Numbered from the stretch's first letter, positions 52,569 through 61,367 are shown. The stretch: DNA of 64,000 nucleotides from Planctomycetota bacterium (GCA_016209685.1 JACQVQ010000008.1:255778-319777), one strand, 5' to 3'. Notes: generated by a model from the sequence alone, not told the origin. A program made the numbers and translations.

Positions 52569-53564
52569 ATGGTGAAGTTCATTTACAATGGTGTGATGGG
52601 TTGCACAGTTACCCTGGGCCTTTTATTGTTGATAGCCCTCCCCGCGGCCTCAGCAGAAAAGCCCGCCCTCCGCATCGCCTACCTGCCCATCCTGGACCAC
52701 CTTACCCTACCCATTGCCTACGAGCTTTCCGATAAAGGGAAATTTGAGCACCTCACGCTACAGCCAGTAAAATACACCTCCTGGACGGAACTTGTAGATG
52801 CAGTAATCACCGGGAAGGTGGATGGGGCATTTATGCTTGTCCCACTAGGCATGCACCTCAGACAGAAAGGGACGCCCATCAAATTGGTCTTGCTTGGGCA
52901 CAGGAACGGCTCTGCCCTTGTAGTAAGTCCAACCACAAAGTCAATAGAAGGGCTAAGGGGGGGTCTCCTGGCCATACCCCATCCCTTCTCCATGCAACAT
53001 ATTAACCTCTATAAATATCTGGTAGAAAAAGGACGTCTCCGCAAGGAAGACTTTACTATCCTTGACATGGAACCGCCAGACATGGCACCTTCCCTGGCCA
53101 GGGGGGAGATTGACGGCTTCCTGGTGGCCCAGCCCTTCCCTACCCTGGCCGAGGTAGCTGATACAGGGAGGATTATGGCCTATTCCTGTGAGATTTGGGA
53201 AGGTCATGTGGACTGTGCCCTGTTTCTTTTGGAATCCGTGTTAGTCGCTAACCACGACAGAGTAGGGGAGCTGATAAAGGTACTGGTAGATGCGGGAAAA
53301 TTTATTGAGTCCAATCCCAGAAAGGCCGCCAGGCTGGCCGTGCCTTATATTGGACTTGACGAGGAAATCATCTATAAATGCCTGACTAACCCCCCAAGAG
53401 GGATTACGTACAACAAGCTTGTGCCCCGGATGGAAGAGTTGGAGGAGGTACAGGGGTATCTTATTCGTATGGGGCTGTTTGAGAAGGAGATGTCTTTAAA
53501 GGAACTTATAGACGACAGTTTTGTAAGGGCTGTGCATGAAGAAGGCCAGGGGACTAGGGAGTAG
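52569..53564 (+). CDS. ABC transporter substrate-binding protein (NrtA/SsuA/NMT1-like)
   Basis: Signal peptide; LRIAYLPILDHLTLPIAYE..., DGAFMLVPLGMHL, EIDGFLVAQPF. Confidence 0.85.
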   Translation: MVKFIYNGVMGCTVTLGLLLLIALPAASAEKPALRIAYLPILDHLTLPIAYELSDKGKFEHLTLQPVKYTSWTELVDAVITGKVDGAFMLVPLGMHLRQKGTPIKLVLLGHRNGSALVVSPTTKSIEGLRGGLLAIPHPFSMQHINLYKYLVEKGRLRKEDFTILDMEPPDMAPSLARGEIDGFLVAQPFPTLAEVADTGRIMAYSCEIWEGHVDCALFLLESVLVANHDRVGELIKVLVDAGKFIESNPRKAARLAVPYIGLDEEIIYKCLTNPPRGITYNKLVPRMEELEEVQGYLIRMGLFEKEMSLKELIDDSFVRAVHEEGQGTRE

Positions 53565-53629
53565 GGAGTAGGGAGTAGTAAGATTGCTACCCCCTACCCC
53601 CTGGTCCCTGACCCCTACAGGTATTAAAC

Positions 53630-56359
53630 ATGCTTATAAAAAGGCGACTGATAATCCTTACCGTCCTGCCAGTGGTACTCTCCACCCTGGCCATCTCTGT
53701 GGCGCTGGTCTGGACGAGCCAGGGCCTCCTGTTCAAAAAGGATTATGATTACCAAAAATCTCTGGCAGACGTGTTGGCCCATAATTTTTATGAGGCCCAT
53801 TTCGGCCATATAAGAGGTGCACTCCTCCACGAAGGGCATTTCTTCAGACTGATTCCGGAGGCTGGTTATCAGGCCCTCACCCTTACTCAGCAAGAACGGC
53901 ACATGAAGGAACTGGTAGAGCAGACACCTTATCTCACACAGCTTATAGTACTTGATACAAGCGGCCGGCAGGAGATTAAGCTGGTCAGGATAGATAGTGA
54001 GGTGGTATCCGAGCGGGACTTTACTAACGAGGCTGGGGACAAGGGGTTTACTGTGGCCATGAAGGACAGGGCCTACGTAAGCCCTGTCTTTATATGGCAG
54101 GCCGCCAACCATGTAGAGATAGCTGTCCCACTAAAGGATACCCTCGGTAATGTTATAAAGGTCTTAAAGGGCAGGGTGAACCTGGAGAGGATGTGGCAAG
54201 AAGGAGTCTTAAAGGACTCACCGAGGGGCCTTACTTGCTATCTGGTGGATAATCACGGGAACATCATTGCCCACCCGGAGCGTTCCGTTACGCACCAGGG
54301 CCCGGGAATAAACGTCAGCCACCTCCCACTTATACAGGATTTCCTCTCTGGTGTGCCTTGTCGTTATAAGGGGAGAGTTGTTTACGAGACATTTACAGGT
54401 ATAAAGGTAGTGGGCGTTTATGCCACCGTACCCAAGATGGGTTGGGCAGTAGTACTGGAGCGACCAGCAACAGAGGTTTATAAGCCACTGTATACCATAC
54501 TTGCCATTGGGTTGTGTGTAACCATGGCCTCCCTGGCTGGATTCTTGTCCTGGGGTGTGCTCTCCGCTAGGGAGATTGCCAGTTCAATGAAAGACCTCCA
54601 GGAGGGGGCCGGTAAGATAGGTAGTGGGGAGGTGGGCTACAGGCTAAAAGTAAGGACCAGGGATGAATACGGTCAACTGGCTGAGGGATTTAATCGCATG
54701 GCAGACCTCCTGGAAGGACGTAACAGAGAGGTCCACCAGGCAAACAGGGAGATGCAGTCCCTCCTTAATACCTTTACCACCCTGGTACAGGCAGTCAGCC
54801 ATTCAGGTTCTATGGAGGAGATACTCCTGACCACCCTAAGAAAGGCCATAGAAATCACAGACACCATTGGTGGAGAGGTATTTCTCCTGGTTGAAGAATT
54901 GCAAGAAATGGTGCCACTAATCTATGAGGGACTGGATAAGGACTTCTTCCTTGCTACCGAGTCTCTGCATTTCAAGAAGGGGGTGTGCCTTCCAGGGATG
55001 GTCTATGAAAAGGGGGAGGCGGTTTGCATTGAAGACCTTGCGGAGTGTCCTTATTTTTACAGGAAAGGGATAGCCAGTGAGAAGAGTTATGTCTCTGCCG
55101 TTTACGTCCCTTTAAGGGCGAGGGAAAAGATATACGGGTGTATGGGAGTTATCAGTAAGGAGCGACGCCATTACAGCCCAGGTGTAGTAAGTACCCTTGA
55201 GGTAATGTGCACCATTGCCGCCTCCTTTCTGGAGGGTGCCCGTAACTATCGGGCGCTGGAGGAGAAGACCCAGGAGTCGAGCAGGAAGGTGGAAACCCTC
55301 CGGGTGATGACGGAGATAGACCGTAGTATATTATTGAAGATTGATAACCTTGACGAACTCTTTGAGGGTGTCACGCACCTTATTAAACGGCTTATACCAT
55401 GTGACAGGGTTACTATGGTAGCGGTGGATAAAGTACAGGGTGGATTTATTTATCGCTACGGTTGGGGCACAAGTGTAAGGAAGAAGGGTGATTTCGTGCC
55501 GTTTGAACACACCAACGCAACGGAGGCAGTCAGGGAAAAGAGGTCCATACTGAGGAATGATATAAGACTGGTAAAGGAACTCCTGCCCCTGGATAAACAG
55601 TTCGTGGGGGAGGGATTTCTCTCAGACCTGAGGGTCCCCATCATACTGGGAAATGAGGTGATTGCCCTCCTTAACATAGGTAGTAAGCGAGTGGCTGGGT
55701 TCCGCACGGAGGATGCCTCTATCGCTGAGGGGGTAGCCAACCAACTGGCCGTGGCCCTCTCCCATGCGAGGCTAATCCAGAGGTTGAAGGGCTCTCTGCT
55801 TGACACCGTAAGGTGTCTCTCCGAGGCCATTGATGCCAAGTCTCCCTGGACCAGGGGTCACAGCGAGAGGGTTGCCGGGCTATCCTGTGACATAGCCAGA
55901 GAGCTTGGTCTTGAGGAGGAAGATATAGAACGGATAAGGATGGCATCCCTCCTCCACGACGTTGGGAAGATAGGGACTTATGAGGGAGTACTGGATAAGC
56001 CAGGTAAACTCACCGCCGCGGAGTGGGATATGGTAAAGAGGCATTGTGCGGAGGGCGTCAAGATAATTAGTCCTGTAGAGAGATTCAATGAACTGATACC
56101 GATGGTACTTTATCACCACGAACGTTACGACGGTAAAGGTTATCCTGAGGGTAAAAAGGGGGAAGAAATACCCCTGGGGGCGAGGATTATATGCATAGCC
56201 GATGCTGTGGATGCCATGACCAGCGAGAGGCCCTACCGCAAGGCCAAACCCATGGAAGAGGTAGTGGAGGAGTTAAGAAAGAATGCAGGCGTCCAGTTTT
56301 GTCCGAAGGTGGCGGAGGCTACGTTAAAGGTGCTGGAGAGGCAGAGGGCTAAGGGGTAA
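53630..56359 (+). CDS. Membrane sensor (Cache-HAMP-GAF-GAF) with HD-GYP phosphodiesterase domain
   Basis: HDVGKIG, HHERYDGKGYP; HAMP after second TM; two GAF-like regions. Confidence 0.93.
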   Translation: MLIKRRLIILTVLPVVLSTLAISVALVWTSQGLLFKKDYDYQKSLADVLAHNFYEAHFGHIRGALLHEGHFFRLIPEAGYQALTLTQQERHMKELVEQTPYLTQLIVLDTSGRQEIKLVRIDSEVVSERDFTNEAGDKGFTVAMKDRAYVSPVFIWQAANHVEIAVPLKDTLGNVIKVLKGRVNLERMWQEGVLKDSPRGLTCYLVDNHGNIIAHPERSVTHQGPGINVSHLPLIQDFLSGVPCRYKGRVVYETFTGIKVVGVYATVPKMGWAVVLERPATEVYKPLYTILAIGLCVTMASLAGFLSWGVLSAREIASSMKDLQEGAGKIGSGEVGYRLKVRTRDEYGQLAEGFNRMADLLEGRNREVHQANREMQSLLNTFTTLVQAVSHSGSMEEILLTTLRKAIEITDTIGGEVFLLVEELQEMVPLIYEGLDKDFFLATESLHFKKGVCLPGMVYEKGEAVCIEDLAECPYFYRKGIASEKSYVSAVYVPLRAREKIYGCMGVISKERRHYSPGVVSTLEVMCTIAASFLEGARNYRALEEKTQESSRKVETLRVMTEIDRSILLKIDNLDELFEGVTHLIKRLIPCDRVTMVAVDKVQGGFIYRYGWGTSVRKKGDFVPFEHTNATEAVREKRSILRNDIRLVKELLPLDKQFVGEGFLSDLRVPIILGNEVIALLNIGSKRVAGFRTEDASIAEGVANQLAVALSHARLIQRLKGSLLDTVRCLSEAIDAKSPWTRGHSERVAGLSCDIARELGLEEEDIERIRMASLLHDVGKIGTYEGVLDKPGKLTAAEWDMVKRHCAEGVKIISPVERFNELIPMVLYHHERYDGKGYPEGKKGEEIPLGARIICIADAVDAMTSERPYRKAKPMEEVVEELRKNAGVQFCPKVAEATLKVLERQRAKG

Positions 56360-56360
56360 A

Positions 56361-56379
56361 TGGTGGGCGCTGGTGGACT
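56361..56379 (-). repeat. 19-bp direct copy of the tRNA-Val 3' end (cassette 3 tail)
   Basis: TGGTGGGCGCTGGTGGACT identical to 56938-56956. Confidence 0.93.
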
Positions 56380-56415
56380 TGCCCCTTCACCTCCTTGCTT
56401 AGTCCCTTCGTAATA

Positions 56416-56682
56416 TTAGCGGGAAGGCAAAATTTCTACGTTCACACGGTATCCTAAGTGAGTAAGATAATTTGAACAGTCTTCCCACGTTAATCCAAAG
56501 GCGCGTACATCAGCAAGTCCCAGGCGACTAACGATGTCTCGGAGCATCTCAAAGTCAGGCTCGTCGAAATTACCTTCTTGCATCGCCTCCTCTGCCCAGT
56601 CTACTAGTTCTGATAGGGTCAACCGCTGGTGTAGATAATCCTCCAATTTGCGGGCCACATCTTCACGTTTAATAACCATCAT
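56416..56682 (-). CDS. Hypothetical 88-aa protein, TA-like pair member
   Basis: ORF overlapping the upstream small ORF by 4 nt. Confidence 0.7.
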   Translation of the reverse strand: MMVIKREDVARKLEDYLHQRLTLSELVDWAEEAMQEGNFDEPDFEMLRDIVSRLGLADVRAFGLTWEDCSNYLTHLGYRVNVEILPSR

Positions 56683-56933
56683 CTTTCCTTTCTTAGATGC
56701 TGGTGCCCAGCATCTACTGGAAACTTATGATGTACCTCTACAACTTTTCCTTCTTCGTTATAAATCTCTTGATAGAAGCGTACAGTTCTTTCGTTTAAAT
56801 CCACTTCTTTAATGTAACGTGCTATGCATCCAGAACGACTAACAACCTCATACCAGTAACGGCGGCCTCCATCAGGAAGTTCTTCCCATGAGCCAAATTT
56901 TCTTTCATTTTGATGTCGTTTAGGTATATCCAT
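56679..56933 (-). CDS. Hypothetical 84-aa protein, TA-like pair member (start revised out of tRNA-Val)
   Basis: MDIPKRHQNERKFGSWEELPDGGRRYWYEVVSRSGCIARYIKEVD... Confidence 0.7.
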   Translation of the reverse strand: MDIPKRHQNERKFGSWEELPDGGRRYWYEVVSRSGCIARYIKEVDLNERTVRFYQEIYNEEGKVVEVHHKFPVDAGHQHLRKER

Positions 56934-56937
56934 ACAA

Positions 56938-57013
56938 TGGTGGGCGCTGGTGGACTCGAACCACCGACCCCTTCCTTGTGAAGGAAGTGCTCTAGCCTCT
57001 GAGCCAAGCGCCC
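56938..57013 (-). tRNA. tRNA-Val (CAC)
   Basis: Acceptor GGGCGCT/AGCGCCC, anticodon loop TTCACAA, encoded CCA. Confidence 0.95.
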
Positions 57014-57078
57014 ACCTGACTGCATAAAAATCGGCCATCCTTTCCTAACATTTTTACGCCGTATTTTCAAGCATAAAG

Positions 57079-57107
57079 GTAGGGGCGACCCGCCGGGTCG
57101 CCCCTAC
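57079..57107. repeat. GTAG-type REP GTAGGGGCGACCCGCCGGGTCGCCCCTAC
   Basis: Near-perfect palindrome. Confidence 0.95.
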
Positions 57108-57110
57108 TAC

Positions 57111-57704
57111 TTAATCAACCCTTGCCCGGAACCCAAATTTATAGTCCTTTTTCTCTTCTCCTATCTTAAGTGGCATTACAAGATAAAAGGTGGTGCGGTC
57201 CCAGGAGTCAACGTCAAAAGCGGTCTTTAGTTCCGGGAGGAGGGGCTTGGTCTTCCGTCGCCCGATGGAACGGCTCACATGGTCAGAAGGCAGTACCCAC
57301 GTCTCCAGCCTTGTACCAGGGGCAATAATGGTGGCGGCCTGTGGTTTGTCCTTTTCCTCAGGTTTTACGTCCTGGGCAGTCACCTTATGTACCGCACCAT
57401 ATCTATCCTCGTACTCCACCTTACTCCAATCCAGTTCTACGGGTTGCGCCCCTTTGTTTTCTATAGTAAGGTCAATCCTCTCCCTGCTGGGCCTGAAGGC
57501 AAAACGCAGGGCATCGTCCTCAAAATCCAGTGTGCCCGTGGATGGGTACATCATTGTGAACCTGTACTGGTACAGGTTTGAGATATCAGTCCCCCTGGCA
57601 CAACCAACCAGGAGCAAACAGTAGACAGTAGGCAGTAGGCAGTAGGCAATAAGCACTGAGCAGTGAGCCGTAAGGGACTTTTTACTGCCTACTGTCCAGA
57701 CCAT
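57111..57704 (-). CDS. Putative lipoprotein of unknown function
   Basis: Hydrophobic N-terminus with lipobox LLVGC. Confidence 0.7.
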   Translation of the reverse strand: MVWTVGSKKSLTAHCSVLIAYCLLPTVYCLLLVGCARGTDISNLYQYRFTMMYPSTGTLDFEDDALRFAFRPSRERIDLTIENKGAQPVELDWSKVEYEDRYGAVHKVTAQDVKPEEKDKPQAATIIAPGTRLETWVLPSDHVSRSIGRRKTKPLLPELKTAFDVDSWDRTTFYLVMPLKIGEEKKDYKFGFRARVD

Positions 57705-58606
57705 GTGCCGTTCTCTGTATAATTGACCTTAAGAAGGCACAACCCCCTGGCAGGTGCAGTTGGGCCTGCGAGCGAACGGTCCCTGGCCTCCACCACTCTC
57801 TTGAATTCCACCAGGCCCACCTTCCCACTCCCCACCAGGAGGAGCGTCCCGACGATACCCCTTATCATCTTGTGCAGGAAACCATCCGCTTCTATAAAGA
57901 AATGGATGTACCTCTTAGTCTTGGAGTCCATTAATCCGCCTGAGGCGGACAATGGATAATGCCCAGCGACGTCCGCCTCAGGCGGACTGGACTTCAAAAT
58001 TTCAAGGGATTTTATGGTACGGACGGTATTCTCCTTATTGTGGGCCTCCACGCAGAAGGCCCTGAAATCGTGCCTTCCTAATAGATGTTGGGCGGCCTCT
58101 TTCATCCTCTCTACGTCCAGGGGACAATGGAAGTGGTAGTAAAAATTCCTGTTTATGGCCCTGGGTACTGGGTCATTCAGGATGGTGTAGCGGTAGACCT
58201 TGCTTTTGGCATGAAATTGGGCATGGAACTCCTCGGATACCTCCCCGGCAGAGCGTACGACAATCTCTCTGGGCAGGTAATGATTCAGGGCAGGCACGAG
58301 TCTTTCCGCAGGCAACCTGGAAGAGGTCTTAAAGTTTGCCACCTGGCCCAGGGCGTGTACCCCTGCATCAGTCCTGGAGGCCCCGTATACCACCACCCAT
58401 TCCCCTGTAATCTTGTGGATGGCCTCCCTCAGGCATGCCTGGATGGTGGGGATTCGGGATTCGGAATTCGGAGTGCTGAATGTGGAATGTGCAATCTCCG
58501 CACTCCCCACTCCGCACTCCCCACTCCGCACTCCTTTTAGCCTCTGTTCCTGCCAGCCTGAGAAGTTTGTGCCGTCGTATTCAATCAGGAGCCGGATGTT
58601 ACGCAT
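57689..58606 (-). CDS. truA: tRNA pseudouridine synthase A with repeat-derived insertions
   Basis: IEYDGTNFSGWQ, GASRTDAGVHALGQVANF. Confidence 0.95.
   Translation of the reverse strand: MRNIRLLIEYDGTNFSGWQEQRLKGVRSGECGVGSAEIAHSTFSTPNSESRIPTIQACLREAIHKITGEWVVVYGASRTDAGVHALGQVANFKTSSRLPAERLVPALNHYLPREIVVRSAGEVSEEFHAQFHAKSKVYRYTILNDPVPRAINRNFYYHFHCPLDVERMKEAAQHLLGRHDFRAFCVEAHNKENTVRTIKSLEILKSSPPEADVAGHYPLSASGGLMDSKTKRYIHFFIEADGFLHKMIRGIVGTLLLVGSGKVGLVEFKRVVEARDRSLAGPTAPARGLCLLKVNYTENGTWSGQ
57935..57986. repeat. Two 15-bp palindromes TCCGCCTGAGGCGGA / TCCGCCTCAGGCGGA inside truA
   Basis: 57935-57949 and 57972-57986; encode PPEAD and SASGG. Confidence 0.93.
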
Positions 58607-58624
58607 AAATTATTAAATTAGGGA

Positions 58625-58864
58625 CTATACTTTATCCAACAACTCAAAATACCTTTCACGGCCGATACCCGCGGTAGTAAGGTTTGTACGAATATGTGCA
58701 ACTGGGACTAATCGTGGGCTGGTCTTAATGACAAGGGGGCGGCGAATGCCCGATTTAGTCATACTAATATGGTCTCCCTTCTGGCGGCGCACTTTAAAGC
58801 CCTCTAATTCAAAGATTTTAATGAGTTTCTTGTAATGAATAGAAACAATCTTGCCTTGTGTCAT
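58625..58864 (-). CDS. HicA-like toxin
   Basis: YKKLIKIFELEGFKVRRQKGDHISMTKSG. Confidence 0.85.
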   Translation of the reverse strand: MTQGKIVSIHYKKLIKIFELEGFKVRRQKGDHISMTKSGIRRPLVIKTSPRLVPVAHIRTNLTTAGIGRERYFELLDKV

Positions 58865-58876
58865 ATAAAAGCTAAG

Positions 58877-59170
58877 CTACAAAGTTGCCCGCTCTGTCAA
58901 GACAAGTTTTCTAAACTTCCAATGAGATAGCCTGCCTGGGTCAGGAGTAAATCCTGCCTCTGAGAGCACCTCGCACAAAGTCCCCATGCTATCACACTCT
59001 TCAAGAAAAAGTTCAATAGCCTCTTTTAATGACCTTTTAGCCTCCTCTATAGAGTCTCCAAAACTAGATACATTAAGTTCTGGACAAAGGGCTACGTATT
59101 GCCCCTCTTCTTCAAAGACCTCCATACGATATTCAAGATGGATATTCATTTGTGTACCCCTTTTTCTCAA
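58877..59170 (-). CDS. HicB-like antitoxin
   Basis: EEEGQYVALCPELNVSSFGDSIEEAKRSLKEAIELFLEEC. Confidence 0.85.
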   Translation of the reverse strand: MRKRGTQMNIHLEYRMEVFEEEGQYVALCPELNVSSFGDSIEEAKRSLKEAIELFLEECDSMGTLCEVLSEAGFTPDPGRLSHWKFRKLVLTERATL

Positions 59171-59221
59171 GACTACATAGCTTTTATGACATTAAGTAAT
59201 GTGACGATTTTTGCGAAAGAA

Positions 59222-60244
59222 TCAGACAGATACCCGCAGTTGCACCAGCCTCTCGGCAATCTGCACGGCGTTCAAGGCGGCGCCCTTACGGAGGTTGTCG
59301 CTGACTACCCAGAGGTTTAGCCCGTTCTCTATGGATAAATCCTCACGTATCCGTCCCACGAAGGTCTCGTCGCGTCCTGCCGCAAGGGTGGCAAGGGGGT
59401 AGTGTTGCTTCTGGGGGTCGTCATAGACTACTACCCCCGGTGCCCTGGAGAGTATCTCCCTGGCCTCTTTTGCCGTGAGTTTCTTCTCTGTCTCTATATT
59501 CACTGACTCGCTGTGTCCCCTCACCACAGGGACCCTGACGGCAGTGGCCGTGACCCTTATGGACTGGTCGCCCATAATCTTCTTGGTCTCATCTATCATC
59601 TTCACCTCTTCTGAGGTGTAGCCATTGGGTAAAAAGGCATCAGATTGGGGTATCTGGGGGATACAGTTGAAGGCTATCTGATGAGGGAATAGCTTCCTCT
59701 TGTATTTTCTTTCGTTGAGGATGGCCTCAGTCTCCTCCTCCAGTTCTAAGATGGCCTCCCAGCCGGCCCCGGATACGGCCTGATAGGTGGATACCACCAC
59801 CCTCTTTACCCTGGCGGCGTCATGTATGGGCTTGAGGACCAGTACCATCTGTATGGTGGAACAGTTGGGGTTGGCGATAATGCCTTTGTGTCTGGGTATC
59901 TCCTCCGGGTTAACCTCTGGCACTACCAGGGGTACGCCCTCGTCCATCCTGAAGGCGCTGGTGTTATCTACGGCCACCGCTCCAGCCCGTACGCAGTGGG
60001 GCACGAAGGCCCTGGAGACAGAGGCCCCTGCACTAAAGAGGGCTATTTCTACGCCGCTGAAAGACTCCGGGGTCAGTTCCTTTACCGGTACCTCTTTTCC
60101 TTTAAAAAATAGGGTCTTCCCAGCAGAACGTCTGGAGGCGAGGAGGTGGAGGTCCTTGATTGGAAAATTTCTCTCCTCCAGTATACGCACCATCTCTGTG
60201 CCTACTGCCCCTGTTGCCCCCACTATTGCCACATTGACTGCCAT
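59222..60244 (-). CDS. asd: Aspartate-semialdehyde dehydrogenase
   Basis: VAIVGATGAVGTEMVRILEERNFP, NPNCSTIQMV, GHSESVN. Confidence 0.97.
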   Translation of the reverse strand: MAVNVAIVGATGAVGTEMVRILEERNFPIKDLHLLASRRSAGKTLFFKGKEVPVKELTPESFSGVEIALFSAGASVSRAFVPHCVRAGAVAVDNTSAFRMDEGVPLVVPEVNPEEIPRHKGIIANPNCSTIQMVLVLKPIHDAARVKRVVVSTYQAVSGAGWEAILELEEETEAILNERKYKRKLFPHQIAFNCIPQIPQSDAFLPNGYTSEEVKMIDETKKIMGDQSIRVTATAVRVPVVRGHSESVNIETEKKLTAKEAREILSRAPGVVVYDDPQKQHYPLATLAAGRDETFVGRIREDLSIENGLNLWVVSDNLRKGAALNAVQIAERLVQLRVSV

Positions 60245-60264
60245 TTCCGCTTTCTCCTTGATAT

Positions 60265-60315
60265 GTAGGGGCGACCCGCCGGCTGAAAGTCCGCCTTAGG
60301 CGGGGTCGCCCCTAC
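60265..60315. repeat. GTAG-type REP interrupted by a nested TCCGCCTTAGGCGG element
   Basis: GTAGGGGCGACCCGCC|...TCCGCCTTAGGCGG...|GGTCGCCCCTAC. Confidence 0.88.
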
Positions 60316-60323
60316 AAAAGTTG

Positions 60324-61274
60324 TTATCGGTTCCTTATCAGTATCTCGTCACTCATTCCAAGAGATGCCTTCGTCCCATCAATATCCCTCAGAAATCGCC
60401 TTGCATCATTGGGGTAACCTGCCGTGGGCTTTAGTCCTGGGAGTCTTTCCTGCCAATACTTGTTGAATAGCCTTAAAAACAGCTCTCTTAGATATTTACT
60501 GTACATGGAGGCCAGGGCCACGGGGAGGTGCTTGTCCTCCGCTCTTATTATGAAAGAGACCTTCAGTCTCCGAGGGCCGTCTCTGAGTTCGTAAGAGGAG
60601 ACGTCCGACCCTTCCAAAAGGACATTAACTTTGCATTTACTAAAGGCACTAGAGAGCAGGGTAGCGTATCGGTTGCGACCGCCGTGCCTGTCGCAGAGTA
60701 TTTCTAGTTGAGGATATTCTCCCCATAAACTGCTTATCAGCTTAGCACAGTTATCAAAGAGGAGCAAGGCCTTGTTGCCGCAAGAGTCTATTCCTTTATT
60801 AAATTCGTAAGGAGACATGACTGACGCCCTTGCCCCCAGAAACCTTATGCCCTGTGAAAACAGGACTTCCTCCAGTAGTTTACGGTACCTGGCAAGCCCT
60901 TCGGCGGCAGTCAGGGGTAGGCTTAATTGCATATCATGGTGCCATGGGTATAATTTTAGCTGGCCTTCGTCGTAGCAGTGGAGTGCCTCCAGCAGCCGTT
61001 TGAAATCTCCTGCGCCCCCAATGCATCCCTGAAAGGCCAGGACGCCCACCTCCAGGCGACGGAGCCCTCTGCCTGAGGCATAGAGGCGTTTACTATCGGC
61101 CACGGCCACGTGCAGGGGCGACTTACTGGTTGCCCCTACTACCGCCCCCTTTAGTATCTGCCATAGGTTGCCGTCCACCTCGTGGTCCTTTACCTCAAAG
61201 GCCACTGCGGTAATCACCAGTGGACCAAGGGTAGGACCGTAACCTGCTTCATCCACCCCTACCAGGATTGCCAT
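60324..61274 (-). CDS. RNase H-like (HII/HIII superfamily) protein
   Basis: ILVGVDEAGYGPTLGPLVITAVAF, VADSKRLY. Confidence 0.82.
   Translation of the reverse strand: MAILVGVDEAGYGPTLGPLVITAVAFEVKDHEVDGNLWQILKGAVVGATSKSPLHVAVADSKRLYASGRGLRRLEVGVLAFQGCIGGAGDFKRLLEALHCYDEGQLKLYPWHHDMQLSLPLTAAEGLARYRKLLEEVLFSQGIRFLGARASVMSPYEFNKGIDSCGNKALLLFDNCAKLISSLWGEYPQLEILCDRHGGRNRYATLLSSAFSKCKVNVLLEGSDVSSYELRDGPRRLKVSFIIRAEDKHLPVALASMYSKYLRELFLRLFNKYWQERLPGLKPTAGYPNDARRFLRDIDGTKASLGMSDEILIRNR
61112..61139. repeat. Degenerate REP palindrome inside the RNase H CDS (VGATSKSPL)
   Basis: GCAGGGGCGACTTACTGGTTGCCCCTAC. Confidence 0.75.
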
Positions 61275-61367
61275 AGGTTTCTCTTTACCCTTTGAGATTT
61301 GAGATAGGAGGGGTTGAAAATTTTCAACCCCTACTTCTAGCGTATTATATTTCCTTCCAGTGGGAAA

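Noticed and set aside
56822-57070. 82-aa minus-strand ORF with RLEHFLHKEGVGGSSPP
   Set aside because: Translated tRNA-Val sequence; not a gene. The same applies to the 5' part of the 56679-57038 ORF.
58607-59221. Second hicBA as a fourth tail-flanked cassette
   Set aside because: I looked for a copy of the asd 3' end (or other neighbour) beyond hicA and found none.
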